Source of the DNA: Actinomadura sp. WMMA1423
GTDB lineage: Bacteria > Actinomycetota > Actinomycetes > Streptosporangiales > Streptosporangiaceae
NCBI RefSeq assembly: GCF_006547145.1
Contig: NZ_CP041244.1
Coordinates: forward strand, 6,572,001 to 6,636,000
Length of the DNA stretch: 64,000 nucleotides
Direction: 5' to 3'
The position numbers and the translations under genes are program-made. The notes below the pieces were generated by a model. That model did not search any database. It saw only the letters and a list, made by a program, of their open reading frames with translations, and was not told the origin of the DNA. Positions 42,258 to 49,882 of the stretch are shown here, in pieces (position 1 is the first letter of the stretch; each line of letters starts with the position of its first letter).

Positions 42258-44372
42258 TCACTGCTCGTCGAGGTCGGCGGTCGACCGGTCCGCGATGGCC
42301 TTGCGGAGTTGCCCGGGGTCGAGTCGGCGGACGTTGCCGGCGTTGGTGGTGGGCACGCCCTCGTCCTCCAGGCGCTCCCTCAGAGCCGTGCCGTTCAGCG
42401 TCCGATAGGGCGCCCAGTGCGGGGCGAGGTCGCGCAGCAGCGCGGGCACGTCGGCGAGCCGGACGCGCTCGGCGCCGAGCACCTCGTCGAGGTCGGCCAG
42501 CAGGTCGCGCTCCTCGATCGCCGGCCGCGCCCGATCGGTGCCGGGCACCTGGCGGTTCCTGCGCCGAAGCTCGGTCAGGGCCCGGTCGACGAGCGGCGTC
42601 ACCTGGTCGTGGTCCTTGGCGACGCTGAGGAAGTAGGCCTGGACCATCTCCGAGCGTTCCCCGGAGAAGCCCTTGACCAGCGCGGTTCCCTTGTCGGTGC
42701 CAGGGATGAGGTCGGTGGCGCGGTGCCCGCCCCGGTACGCGCCCTGCCCGAGCAGCGCGTCGTTGGCGACGTGGTCACCGACCGCGAACGCGATGCCGTT
42801 GGAGCAGTTGCGGGTCACGTCCCGCGGCATGCTCGTCGACGTCGGCGCCTGCGTGGAGACGATGAAGTGGATGCCGCGCTTGCGGCCCAGCTTGACGATC
42901 TCGACGACCAGCCATGAGATCTCGTCGCCGTGCTCGCGGTGGTTCAGCGCGACGTGCGCCTCCTCCAGCAGGCACACCAGCGGGTGAAGCCCCGGCACCT
43001 TGTCGGCCACGGTCCGCGTCACCTCGGGTTCCTGGCACTGCACCAGCAACTGCCCGCGGTCCTGGACCTCGGCGTGCAGCTCGCGCAGGTCGACGAGAAT
43101 CTCCTCGATCCGCTCGTCTTCGGCGCCCATCACGTACCGCGCGCACCTCGGACGGAAGCTCTCGAAGTCGTAGTTGGAGTCCGGGACCCAGATGCGCAGC
43201 TCGGCCGTGGGGTCCAGGGCGGCGCCGGCCATGATGACCCGCGCCGCGCTGGACTTCCCCTGCCCGGGGATGCCGCCGACGATGGTGTTCCGGCCGATCA
43301 GCGGCGCGACGGTCGGGTCACCGCGCAGCGTCCGCCCGAACGGGACGCCCTTGAACACGTCGACCAGGCCCTCGTCGAGGAGCGGGTACGGGCCCGCGCC
43401 CTCCTCAAGGGCGCCCTTGTCGGCGACCCACAGATCCAGGACCCCGGCCTCACCGCCGGTCGAGGGCCACACTTCCTTTGCGAGCCGGTAGAGACCGGAC
43501 GCCAGGTCGGCGCGGCGCCGCGCGATGCGGTCGGCGGTGACGCCGGCGGGCAGCCTCAACACCGCATGCGTCCCCCGGCCGTCGCGGCGGGCGGTGGTGA
43601 TGTACTGGAGCGGCAGGCCGTCCTTGAGGTAGGCGGTGATCTGCGGGATGCGCAGCGCCTCCAGCGCCCTCGCAATCGTCGTCTCGTCGATCTGAACGTC
43701 CATGTCGACGTCACCGGCCGTCCCGACCCAGCGGGCTTCGTCGCGGTTCTCGTGACGCAGGCCGATGCCCCACAGCGCCAGCAGCACCACCAGCGGCGCC
43801 ACCAGCGCGACGGGGAGCCACAGCAGCGTCACCACCACGACGGTGAACTCGGTGACTTCGGCGACCGCGACGAACGGCGTCACGACCTGCGTCACGTCCT
43901 GGCGCGCGACGGCGAGCAGCACACCGACCGCGCCGAGCCCACCGACCGTGACCAGGCCGGCCTTCGGCGCGGCCGTGATGACCCGGCCGGGGATCTCGAT
44001 CAGGTCCATGCGGCGCTGGTGCCGGTCGCGTCGCCACTCCGCCGCCTTCTCCTCCCAATCGAGGGCGGCGGCGTGGTCGCCCATGGCTTCGGCGGCGCGG
44101 AGCATCCGCTCATACCGGCCGCCGGTCCGCCGCTCCCACGCTCGGCCGGCGACCACGACGACGCCGGTCACGACGTAGCCGCCGTGCTCGGCGAGCAGCC
44201 GCGCGGCCGGGCTGTCCACGACGGAGTAGACGACGTCCAGGACACCGGCCGGGCCCTTGCCGTCCTCCTCGTCGAGGTCGACGATCTCCCCTTCGAGAGC
44301 CTCCTCCTCGGCGTCGTCCTTCCCCAAAGACACGCTTTCGGGGACGACGTACAGGCGGGGTGTCCGCGTCAC
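42258..44372 (-). CDS. FtsK/SpoIIIE-type DNA translocase (TraB-like)
   Basis: 704 residues from GTG 44372 (GTGA overlap with the DUF2637 gene). N-terminal membrane part with helices at about 66-77, 140-157 and 178-204, then the motor domain: Walker A GGIPGQGKSS (366-375) and Walker B LVCLLEEAH (465-473), sensor STQAPTSTSMP. The C-terminal end (about 640-700) resembles the winged-helix gamma domain that reads DNA octamers in TraB and FtsK. Actinomycete TraB pumps double-stranded DNA between hyphae. A cell-division FtsK is excluded by size and context. Confidence 0.85.
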   Translation of the reverse strand: MTRTPRLYVVPESVSLGKDDAEEEALEGEIVDLDEEDGKGPAGVLDVVYSVVDSPAARLLAEHGGYVVTGVVVVAGRAWERRTGGRYERMLRAAEAMGDHAAALDWEEKAAEWRRDRHQRRMDLIEIPGRVITAAPKAGLVTVGGLGAVGVLLAVARQDVTQVVTPFVAVAEVTEFTVVVVTLLWLPVALVAPLVVLLALWGIGLRHENRDEARWVGTAGDVDMDVQIDETTIARALEALRIPQITAYLKDGLPLQYITTARRDGRGTHAVLRLPAGVTADRIARRRADLASGLYRLAKEVWPSTGGEAGVLDLWVADKGALEEGAGPYPLLDEGLVDVFKGVPFGRTLRGDPTVAPLIGRNTIVGGIPGQGKSSAARVIMAGAALDPTAELRIWVPDSNYDFESFRPRCARYVMGAEDERIEEILVDLRELHAEVQDRGQLLVQCQEPEVTRTVADKVPGLHPLVCLLEEAHVALNHREHGDEISWLVVEIVKLGRKRGIHFIVSTQAPTSTSMPRDVTRNCSNGIAFAVGDHVANDALLGQGAYRGGHRATDLIPGTDKGTALVKGFSGERSEMVQAYFLSVAKDHDQVTPLVDRALTELRRRNRQVPGTDRARPAIEERDLLADLDEVLGAERVRLADVPALLRDLAPHWAPYRTLNGTALRERLEDEGVPTTNAGNVRRLDPGQLRKAIADRSTADLDEQ

Positions 44373-45193
44373 GGAGCCCCCTCCACGGCGAGAGCCTCAC
44401 GGACGAGCCGGGCCTTCGGGTGCCCGATCCGGAGCTCGCGCCGGAGCTGGCGGACCGAGGGGAGAGCACCGGTCGCGAGCACCTCGGCATACCGGTCCCG
44501 GGCGGTCGCGACCACCGGGACGAGGTCCGGCTCGACGGGGGGTTCCTCGCACTGCTCCGGCTCGTCGTCCGGCGCCTCCGGGAGCGCGGGCGGGAGCGTC
44601 TCGCGAGAGGGCTCGATCTCGTCCCACAGCGCGTACCCGTCCGCCGCCTGACCAGCGGACCCGAGGTCCGGGAGCGGCCACCAGGACGGCGACGCAACGA
44701 CCGTTGCGGCTCCACCGTCCGGCGCCGCAAGCTCGGCGTCGAGACCGGTGGTCGCGACAGGGGCTCGCGTGACGAGCCGGTGAAGGGTGCGCAGCAGGAC
44801 GAGGAGGCCGAGCATCGAAGCGACCGGAGGCACCGCCGCGGTGAGCTGGTCGCTCAGCTCGTGGTCGACGTGCCCGACGTTGAACGCCAGCGAGACACCC
44901 CATCCGGTGGTCGCGATCGCCCCGGGCAGGAACAGATCCGCCCACGACAGGGCGCTCTTGCGGAGGCGGTGGCCCTCCAGCGTGAGGGCGAACAGGCCGA
45001 GCTCACCGACGCCGATGAACACGTCGACCATGGCCGGGAACGACATGGCCTTCCAGTCGTTGAGGCCGTGCTCGATCGCCCAGCCGTACAGGCCCGCCCA
45101 GGACTGGGCGAACCCGACGCCGGTGGCGGCCAGGACGCCGGCGGCCATGAGCGCGACGGACGCCAGGTGCGCGATGCGGGTGGTGCGGTTCAT
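44369..45193 (-). CDS. DUF2637-type membrane protein
   Basis: 274 residues from ATG 45193. Four hydrophobic helices in the first 140 residues (VALMAAGVLAATGVGFAQSW; VDVFIGVGELGLFALTL; GAIATTGWGVSLAFNVGHV; SMLGLLVLLRTL), then a Pro/Glu-rich linker and a C-terminal helix-turn-helix-like end (LPSVRQLRRELRIGHPKARLVREAL). This family accompanies FtsK/TraB genes on actinomycete plasmids and ICEs. Overlaps both neighbours. Confidence 0.8.
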   Translation of the reverse strand: MNRTTRIAHLASVALMAAGVLAATGVGFAQSWAGLYGWAIEHGLNDWKAMSFPAMVDVFIGVGELGLFALTLEGHRLRKSALSWADLFLPGAIATTGWGVSLAFNVGHVDHELSDQLTAAVPPVASMLGLLVLLRTLHRLVTRAPVATTGLDAELAAPDGGAATVVASPSWWPLPDLGSAGQAADGYALWDEIEPSRETLPPALPEAPDDEPEQCEEPPVEPDLVPVVATARDRYAEVLATGALPSVRQLRRELRIGHPKARLVREALAVEGAP

Positions 45194-45657
45194 CGCCCCG
45201 TCACCTCACTCGGCAGGCCGTCCACGGTCCAGCGCAGGTCCTCGATGGTCCGGGCCGCGAGCGCGGCGGCGAGCCGGTCGGAGAGTTCGCCGACGTCCAG
45301 GCGGCCGGCGGCGAAGTGGCTGTGGAGCGCCTCCACGAACACGTCGCGCTCGGCGTCGCCGATCCGGGCGCCCTTCCGGCACGACAGCAGGACACTGGAC
45401 ACCGTCTCCGTCTGTAACACGGGCACGGCCCGGCGCTGGCGCTCGGCGGTCAGGGCGCGCATCCGGTCCTGGTAGATCCGCGCCGACCACAGGCACGCGA
45501 ACCACACCGTCCCGCCCGTCGTCCCGAGCGCCCACAGCGCCGACACGATCGGGTGCGCGATGAAGAAGGCGAACAACCCGGTGCCGAGCAGGACGGCGGC
45601 GGCCAGGAGCAGCACGCCGAACAGCACGTCCCCCGGCTCACGGCCGCGGCGCCTCAC
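45190..45657 (-). CDS. Membrane protein with C-terminal DUF1707-like domain
   Basis: 155 residues from GTG 45657, overlapping the upstream stop. Two helices (VLFGVLLLAAAVLLGTGLFAFF; IVSALWALGTTGGTVWFAC) are followed by IGDAERDVFVEALHSHFAAG, a DUF1707-type pattern which normally stands at the N-terminus of such proteins. Probably part of the transfer complex; function unknown. Confidence 0.65.
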   Translation of the reverse strand: MRRRGREPGDVLFGVLLLAAAVLLGTGLFAFFIAHPIVSALWALGTTGGTVWFACLWSARIYQDRMRALTAERQRRAVPVLQTETVSSVLLSCRKGARIGDAERDVFVEALHSHFAAGRLDVGELSDRLAAALAARTIEDLRWTVDGLPSEVTGR

Positions 45658-45923
45658 CGGGACACCTTCCCCGCGCGCAGGATGATCCCGGTGATGACCG
45701 CGCACGTCTCGGGCTCCCACCCGGCCAGCCACTCCAGGATGCGCCGGTCGTAGGCGCCGAGCTCGACGCCGGCGGCCTCGCACGCCGCGGTGAGCTGGTC
45801 GAGGGACAGGCGCCCCATGGTGCCGGGCGCGGTGCGGGCGTGCGCGTAGACGTGGGAGACGGTGTCGGCGGCCTGCTGGTCGGTCTCGTACGGGCCGACG
45901 TCGGCCGGTAGGTTCTCCTGCAT
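45654..45923 (-). CDS. Small hypothetical protein of the transfer operon
   Basis: 89 residues from ATG 45923 with the strong site AAGGAGGT. Helical and soluble (LSLDQLTAACEAAGVELGAYDRRILEWLAGW). Its stop overlaps the next gene. Seen in similar operons of actinomycete elements; no function known. Confidence 0.7.
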   Translation of the reverse strand: MQENLPADVGPYETDQQAADTVSHVYAHARTAPGTMGRLSLDQLTAACEAAGVELGAYDRRILEWLAGWEPETCAVITGIILRAGKVSR

Positions 45924-45957
45924 GGTTCAGACCTCCTTGGAAGGTCGGGATCTAGGG

Positions 45958-45988
45958 GCCCGCCCGGCGGTAGGGTCGCCGGGCGGGT
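45958..45988 (-). terminator. Terminator after the DUF6907-like gene
   Basis: 12-bp arms GCCCGCCCGGCG/CGCCGGGCGGGT around a 7-nt loop, between the stop at 46002 and the start at 45923. Confidence 0.75.
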
Positions 45989-46001
45989 CCCGCTGGTGTC
46001 G

Positions 46002-46676
46002 TTACTCGACGGGGCGGTTGCGGCGGGCGGCGCTGGTCAGGTCCAGCAGCGTCCGCGTGAGGCCCTCGGCCTCGGCGATGCTCATCACCCGGTCGCTGTC
46101 GATCTGGATGGACAGGTCGGGCTCCAGGCCGGGGACCATCTGCATGTGCACCGGCCCCGGCCTGCCCTCCACGCTCAGCAGGTGCACCTCCTCGTGGTGC
46201 TCCGCGCACCACGCCGGGTGCCCGTCGACCGTCTTCACGCCCTGCCCGGCCCGTGCGATGGCGACCAGCTCCAGGAGGCGGGCCGCGAACTCCTCGGCCT
46301 CGTCCGGGGTGAACTGGATGCCGGTCGGCTTGTCGTCGCGGCCCAGCTCGATGCGCGGGCCGATCTCGCGGTAGTGCTGGCGCAGGAACATGCGCGCCTC
46401 GTCGGGGGGATCGCCCTCGCGGGACTCGCACTCGTCCGCCGCGGTGAGGATCACCGAGCGGCCCGCACCGGTGTGCAGGCGGTCGTCGTAGTGGTCGTGC
46501 TCGACGTGCAACTCCGGGGCGTCGCACCAGGCCGGGCAGCCGTTGGGCAGCCAGGTCGGCCGCGGACCGTTCGTCTCGGCGGCGCGGACCGTGTCCGGCT
46601 CGCCTCCGGGCCAGCTGCCGGCGATGCTCGCCTCGACCGCCTCCTGCGGCCTGTCGGCGTCAGTAGTGTTGCCCAT
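46002..46676 (-). CDS. DUF6907-type protein with two CPAWC/HPAWC modules
   Basis: 224 residues from ATG 46676 (GAGGAGGTCC upstream). Contains CPAWCDAPELHVEHDHYDD (about 47-65) and HPAWCAEHHEEVHLL (about 153-167), the Cys/His motif of the DUF6907 family, probably zinc-binding. The family is abundant on actinomycete mobile elements. First gene of the leftward transfer operon. Confidence 0.75.
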   Translation of the reverse strand: MGNTTDADRPQEAVEASIAGSWPGGEPDTVRAAETNGPRPTWLPNGCPAWCDAPELHVEHDHYDDRLHTGAGRSVILTAADECESREGDPPDEARMFLRQHYREIGPRIELGRDDKPTGIQFTPDEAEEFAARLLELVAIARAGQGVKTVDGHPAWCAEHHEEVHLLSVEGRPGPVHMQMVPGLEPDLSIQIDSDRVMSIAEAEGLTRTLLDLTSAARRNRPVE

Positions 46677-46766
46677 GGGTCAGGACCTCCTCGTCCTGGT
46701 CAAGGGCCTCGGTTTGCGGTGGTGACGCTTGCCGGGGCCCGCCGTATTGGCGGGGGATCGAACTTG

Positions 46767-46832
46767 GTAGCTACAGAGTAAACAGAAAGCTGGTAGCTAC
46801 ACAAGTCCTGTGCAAGGATTCTCCGTAGCTAC
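46767..46832. promoter_or_regulatory. Three GTAGCTAC palindromes upstream of the RHH gene
   Basis: GTAGCTAC at 46767-46774, 46793-46800 and 46825-46832, each followed by A. Centre distances are 26 and 32 bp. The array lies between the divergent DUF6907-like and RHH genes and probably serves as an operator. Confidence 0.65.
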
Positions 46833-46855
46833 ACGACGTGCGGAGGAGTGCCCCC

Positions 46856-47098
46856 ATGGCCGAGAAGTCCCGCAGGACCCCGACCAGACCCATCCGGGTG
46901 CCCATCCCGCTGTGGGACGCCTACGGCCGCGTGTGCGAGAGACTCGGCACCGACCGCACGCCGGACCTCCTCGACCACATGCGCGCACGGATCCGCGAGT
47001 ACGGGAACGCGGACGAGTTGGCCATGCTGGATGAGGCGGAGCAAGAGCTTGCCGAGCGGCGGGCCCGCAAGGGCGGTCGGCCGCCGAAGGGCGCATGA
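46856..47098 (+). CDS. Ribbon-helix-helix-like DNA-binding protein
   Basis: 80 residues from ATG 46856 with GGAGGAG upstream. The N-terminal strand TRPIRVPIPLWDAYGRVCERLG and the following helices fit the ribbon-helix-helix fold; the C-terminus is a charged helix ending in the AT-hook-like KGGRPPKG. Likely binds the GTAGCTAC palindromes immediately upstream and controls the divergent promoters. It is the only rightward gene in the right arm. Confidence 0.65.
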   Translation: MAEKSRRTPTRPIRVPIPLWDAYGRVCERLGTDRTPDLLDHMRARIREYGNADELAMLDEAEQELAERRARKGGRPPKGA

Positions 47099-47246
47099 GG
47101 GCGCCACGTTTGCGCCCGTTTTACGCCCGGAATATGACCGCCAACAGCCAACGGCAGTCAACGGATACACACACTGAGAAGCGCCGCTTACGCTGGTAAA
47201 ACCACGATCGCCAACGACAGCCCAAGATGATCGTCCGGGCTGTCTG
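47099..47246. other. Right arm of the att region
   Basis: No gene. TGCGCCCGTTTTACGCCCG (47111-47129) matches the site at 9332-9350 in the same orientation. CCAAC-containing repeats follow (47141-47163 and 47211). These are candidate integrase and excisionase binding sites. Confidence 0.4.
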
Positions 47247-47280
47247 GAAGGACGCGGGTTCGATTCCCGCCACCTCCACG
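47247..47280. other. attR core (34-bp repeat, tmRNA 3' fragment)
   Basis: Identical to 9248-9281. It restores only the T-arm and acceptor 3' strand and is not a functional ssrA. The bases to the right are the original downstream chromosome. Confidence 0.93.
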
Positions 47281-47281
47281 A

Positions 47282-47449
47282 GTCGGGCCACCGCGTTCGG
47301 CGCCCTTGAGGCGCCTTCCCGGTGGCCCGTTGTGTTTTCCGGGGGGCGACCCCCCGACCCCCCCGTGTCGGGCCACCGTGTTCGGCGCCTTGAGGCGCCT
47401 TCCCGGTGGCCCGTTGTGTTTTCCGGGGGGCGACCCCCGAACCCCCCGT
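47282..47449 (+). terminator. Two tandem copies of the original ssrA terminator
   Basis: Units of 85 bp (47282-47366) and 83 bp (47367-47449) are nearly identical. Each has a long hairpin (CGGGCCACCG.../...CGGTGGCCCG with an inner GGCGCC(C)TTGAGGCGCC stem), a TTGTGTTTTCC tail and a CGGGGGG/CCCCCCG stem. They would follow ssrA directly after excision. Confidence 0.85.
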
Positions 47450-48255
47450 CATCCTTCTCGCCGGAACTTCGCCCATCGCCGGGTCAGGTCGGCGTGCAAC
47501 ACCACCCAGGCGGCCGGATCCCGCTCGGCGTGACGCCGCCACCGCTCGGCGAACACTGCCGAGAACAGGTCGACGTCAGCCGGGTCCGCCGCCGTCCATG
47601 ACGGGAATCGAGCCAGCCAGTCCGCCGCGCCGGCCGGGCTATGACCTGCCTTGAGCAGCCACGGCAGCAGCAGTCCCAGCTCCACCCACGCGGCACCGCG
47701 AGACGCGAACGCCCAGTCGACCAGCACGGCCCGACCATCGGGAGTGATCAGCAAGTTCTCGGCGTTGACGTCGGTGTGCAGTAGCGCCGCCCCGGACATT
47801 GGCGACACGTCTTCGGCGACGCTCTCCCAGCGGCGCTCCACCCGCATCCGTACGACCTCCGGGCATCGGGCCACCTGGAGCGCGTGCACCGTCTTGGCGA
47901 GGAGGTCCAGGTCGGGTGAACCGGGCGCGAAGTCGGCGTGCCGCCCGTCCACGTGCTCGAACCCCAGCGCGAGCCACCCCCCGGCATCAACCGTCCAGTG
48001 GAGCCGGGGGGCGAACTCGTTCATGTGCGGGACGATCCTGGCCTCGTTACGCAACGACCGGACTTCCGGGCCATCGGTGTCAGCCGCCACCTTCCGCGCG
48101 GCCTTGATGAACACCCTTCCGCCCGCTGTGTGGACGGTGGCGGCGACGTCGGCGTGATTCCCGGCCGGTGCGGGCTCGACCTTGCGGATCGGGCCGGTGT
48201 GCGCCTCGATCGTGCCGAGCACCTCGGGCGGCAGATCGATCCAGTCGCTGCGCAT
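47449..48255 (-). CDS. Aminoglycoside-phosphotransferase-fold kinase
   Basis: 268 residues from ATG 48255 (GAGGAG upstream). Protein-kinase-like small-molecule kinase: Lys in GGRVFIKAAR, catalytic loop H160TDVNAEN167 (HxD...N) and metal-binding D180 (VLVDWAF). The substrate is not predictable; resistance should not be assumed. Its stop codon lies in the second terminator copy and it converges on ssrA. Confidence 0.85.
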   Translation of the reverse strand: MRSDWIDLPPEVLGTIEAHTGPIRKVEPAPAGNHADVAATVHTAGGRVFIKAARKVAADTDGPEVRSLRNEARIVPHMNEFAPRLHWTVDAGGWLALGFEHVDGRHADFAPGSPDLDLLAKTVHALQVARCPEVVRMRVERRWESVAEDVSPMSGAALLHTDVNAENLLITPDGRAVLVDWAFASRGAAWVELGLLLPWLLKAGHSPAGAADWLARFPSWTAADPADVDLFSAVFAERWRRHAERDPAAWVVLHADLTRRWAKFRREG

Positions 48256-48266
48256 GAGGCTCCTCG

Positions 48267-48815
48267 TCACAATCGGATGGTGAGCGGCCCCTCCGGCACC
48301 AGCCCGTCCCAACTGCGCGTGGCCACCTTGCCGCCCATGTCGTTGCACTCCGGCGGACAGCAGGACGACCCTGACTCGTCGTCCCAGAACTCGGGATCGA
48401 CGTACAGGCCGGTGGCCTTCAGGTACGGGATGGTGCGGGCGAGGGCGGCACCCGAGCGGATGTCATCGTCCATCACGGGCCGGTGGTGGATCACCGAGCC
48501 TGCGAACGCCAGACCAATCCGAAGGTATACCTCGGTCCGCTGGAGCGCCTCGTGCCACGCCTCGTCGACTGGCCGGGTGAGGACGATCCTGACGTAGGCG
48601 GCCGGATCCTTGCGGGCCTGGCGGCGGATCTGCCCGGCGGCCATGAGGAAGACCAGCATCTGGCCGATCACGCGCTCGGTGTAGGCGTGGGATGTGTGGT
48701 GCTTCTTGCGGAAGTCGTGCGTGAGCAGGTCGAACGCCCATGCGGGGATCAGTTCGCGCGGGTCCGTGGCCGCTAAGGCGTTGGGGCCGGCCGCCCGTTC
48801 GAGGGTGGTGGTCAT
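48267..48815 (-). CDS. Hypothetical protein
   Basis: 182 residues from ATG 48815 with GGAGG upstream. Helical, with LIPAWAFDLLTHDFRKKHHTSHAYTERVIGQMLVF and a late CCPPEC cysteine cluster. The gene ends 11 nt before the kinase gene and is probably co-transcribed with it. I do not recognise the family. Confidence 0.7.
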   Translation of the reverse strand: MTTTLERAAGPNALAATDPRELIPAWAFDLLTHDFRKKHHTSHAYTERVIGQMLVFLMAAGQIRRQARKDPAAYVRIVLTRPVDEAWHEALQRTEVYLRIGLAFAGSVIHHRPVMDDDIRSGAALARTIPYLKATGLYVDPEFWDDESGSSCCPPECNDMGGKVATRSWDGLVPEGPLTIRL

Positions 48816-48950
48816 TGGAACCTCCAGGCGCGCTCTATGAGGGTTGGACCGCAGTCCCGGGTGCGCGCCTTCAACCCGGGGCCGCGGTGTCGAGGGAGCG
48901 GCGCGGCCGGGAGAACGGGGGGCGATCTCCACCGGTCGCGCCGCCCGGGC

Positions 48951-49217
48951 TCATGCCCGTACCGCCAACAGTCCGGTGATGGCGACGGCGGCGCCGATGA
49001 TGTCGTGGGCTGGGGCGAGCGGCTCGCCCCAGTGGGTGAAGAACCAGAGTTGCCGGCCGTCCTTGTCGCGCGGGCGGGAGGTGATGTGCACGGCGCGGGG
49101 GATCTCGGCCTTCACCCTCACGGTGAGATGCCCGTCCAGCTCGACGTCGAGCCCGCGCGCGGCGAGGTGCGCATGGAGTGCGGCGAGCCGGGCCTTGGAG
49201 TCGGCGTAGTCGGTCAC
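48951..49217 (-). CDS. Chromosomal paralogue of small protein B
   Basis: 88 residues from GTG 49217. It aligns end to end with 39250-39516 (VTDYADSKARLAALHAHLAA; WFFTHWGEPLAPAHDI). Same GTGA overlap with gene A. Unknown function. Confidence 0.75.
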   Translation of the reverse strand: MTDYADSKARLAALHAHLAARGLDVELDGHLTVRVKAEIPRAVHITSRPRDKDGRQLWFFTHWGEPLAPAHDIIGAAVAITGLLAVRA

Positions 49218-49657
49218 CGCCGGTCCTCCAGGTCCAAGCGGCGCATGACCTCGTCGGCGACCTGGTCCACGTCGGCGATGGGGCCGAGATTGCCGCCGTC
49301 GTGCCAGGTGAACCTTCCCCGGTACGCGCCGATAGTGCGCGGGACCCCGGTCCTGGCCCTGATGGCGATGCTGACCGCGCTCAGGTAGGCCTCGGCGCCG
49401 CGGGCGCGGAGCGCGTCGCGCAGGGCGTGCCGGGCGCGCCCGCAGCCGAGCGCGTCGGCCTCGTCGAGCAGAACCGCTAATCCGTCAACGGTCCCGGCGC
49501 CGAGCGTCAGCGACCCGTCCGCGGCGTCCTGGACGGCCTGGAAGGGGGCGTGCGCGGTGTCGGTCAGCTTGACCGTCCAGCCAGGGAACTCCTCACTGAG
49601 ACCGGTGAGCCGCTCGCCGATGTCGTCGGCGCCGCCGGCCTTGGGTACGTTGCTCAT
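49214..49657 (-). CDS. Chromosomal paralogue of small protein A
   Basis: 147 residues from ATG 49657. It aligns end to end with 39513-39950 (ADDIGERLTGLSEEFPGW; VPRTIGAYRGRFTWHDGGN). The upstream hairpin is also conserved. Confidence 0.75.
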   Translation of the reverse strand: MSNVPKAGGADDIGERLTGLSEEFPGWTVKLTDTAHAPFQAVQDAADGSLTLGAGTVDGLAVLLDEADALGCGRARHALRDALRARGAEAYLSAVSIAIRARTGVPRTIGAYRGRFTWHDGGNLGPIADVDQVADEVMRRLDLEDRR

Positions 49658-49680
49658 CAGCCCGACTCCCGTTCGGGTCA

Positions 49681-49721
49681 GGCCCCGGAACCTCCCGGCG
49701 TTCGCGCGCCGGGCCGGGGCC
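49681..49721 (-). promoter_or_regulatory. Conserved leader hairpin of the chromosomal A-B pair
   Basis: Outer GGCCCCGG/CCGGGGCC and inner CCCGGCG/CGCCGGG, the same two-tier design and position as 39972-40010. Confidence 0.55.
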
Positions 49722-49882
49722 GCACTTGTATCGGCTCGGGGCACGCCTTCACGATTTCGAGCGGCCGCCCCGTTACGCCTCAGTGAAAGCCATGTCACCG
49801 TGCGCTGGTAGGCGGATACTGGCGGTCAGGAGGCGGGCTGTTCAGAGGGTCCGCCTGACCGGTCCCGGCGAATGGTGCACGC

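Larger units (their letters stand above)
9282..47280. mobile_element. 38.0-kb integrated phage / conjugative-element hybrid at ssrA
   Basis: Bounded by attL and attR. The left two thirds is a complete-looking siphovirus gene order (integrase, repressor, replication, terminase, HK97-type head, tail, lysis). The right third is a minus-strand block with an FtsK/TraB-like translocase, DUF2637 and other membrane proteins typical of actinomycete conjugative elements. No structural gene appears broken. The direction of the late genes (plus) and the transfer genes (minus) converges near 38.5-38.8 kb, where three terminators lie. Confidence 0.9.

Noticed and set aside
42258-44372. Chromosomal cell-division FtsK
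   Set aside because: Length, N-terminal topology and operon partners are those of mobile-element TraB-like proteins.
47247-47280. A second tmRNA or tRNA gene at attR
   Set aside because: Only the T-arm and 3' acceptor strand are present; the bases before it do not provide a 5' acceptor strand or other arms.
47449-48255. Aminoglycoside resistance gene
   Set aside because: Only the general kinase fold is visible (HxD...N, D); this fold covers many unrelated kinases and nothing specific to antibiotics is seen.
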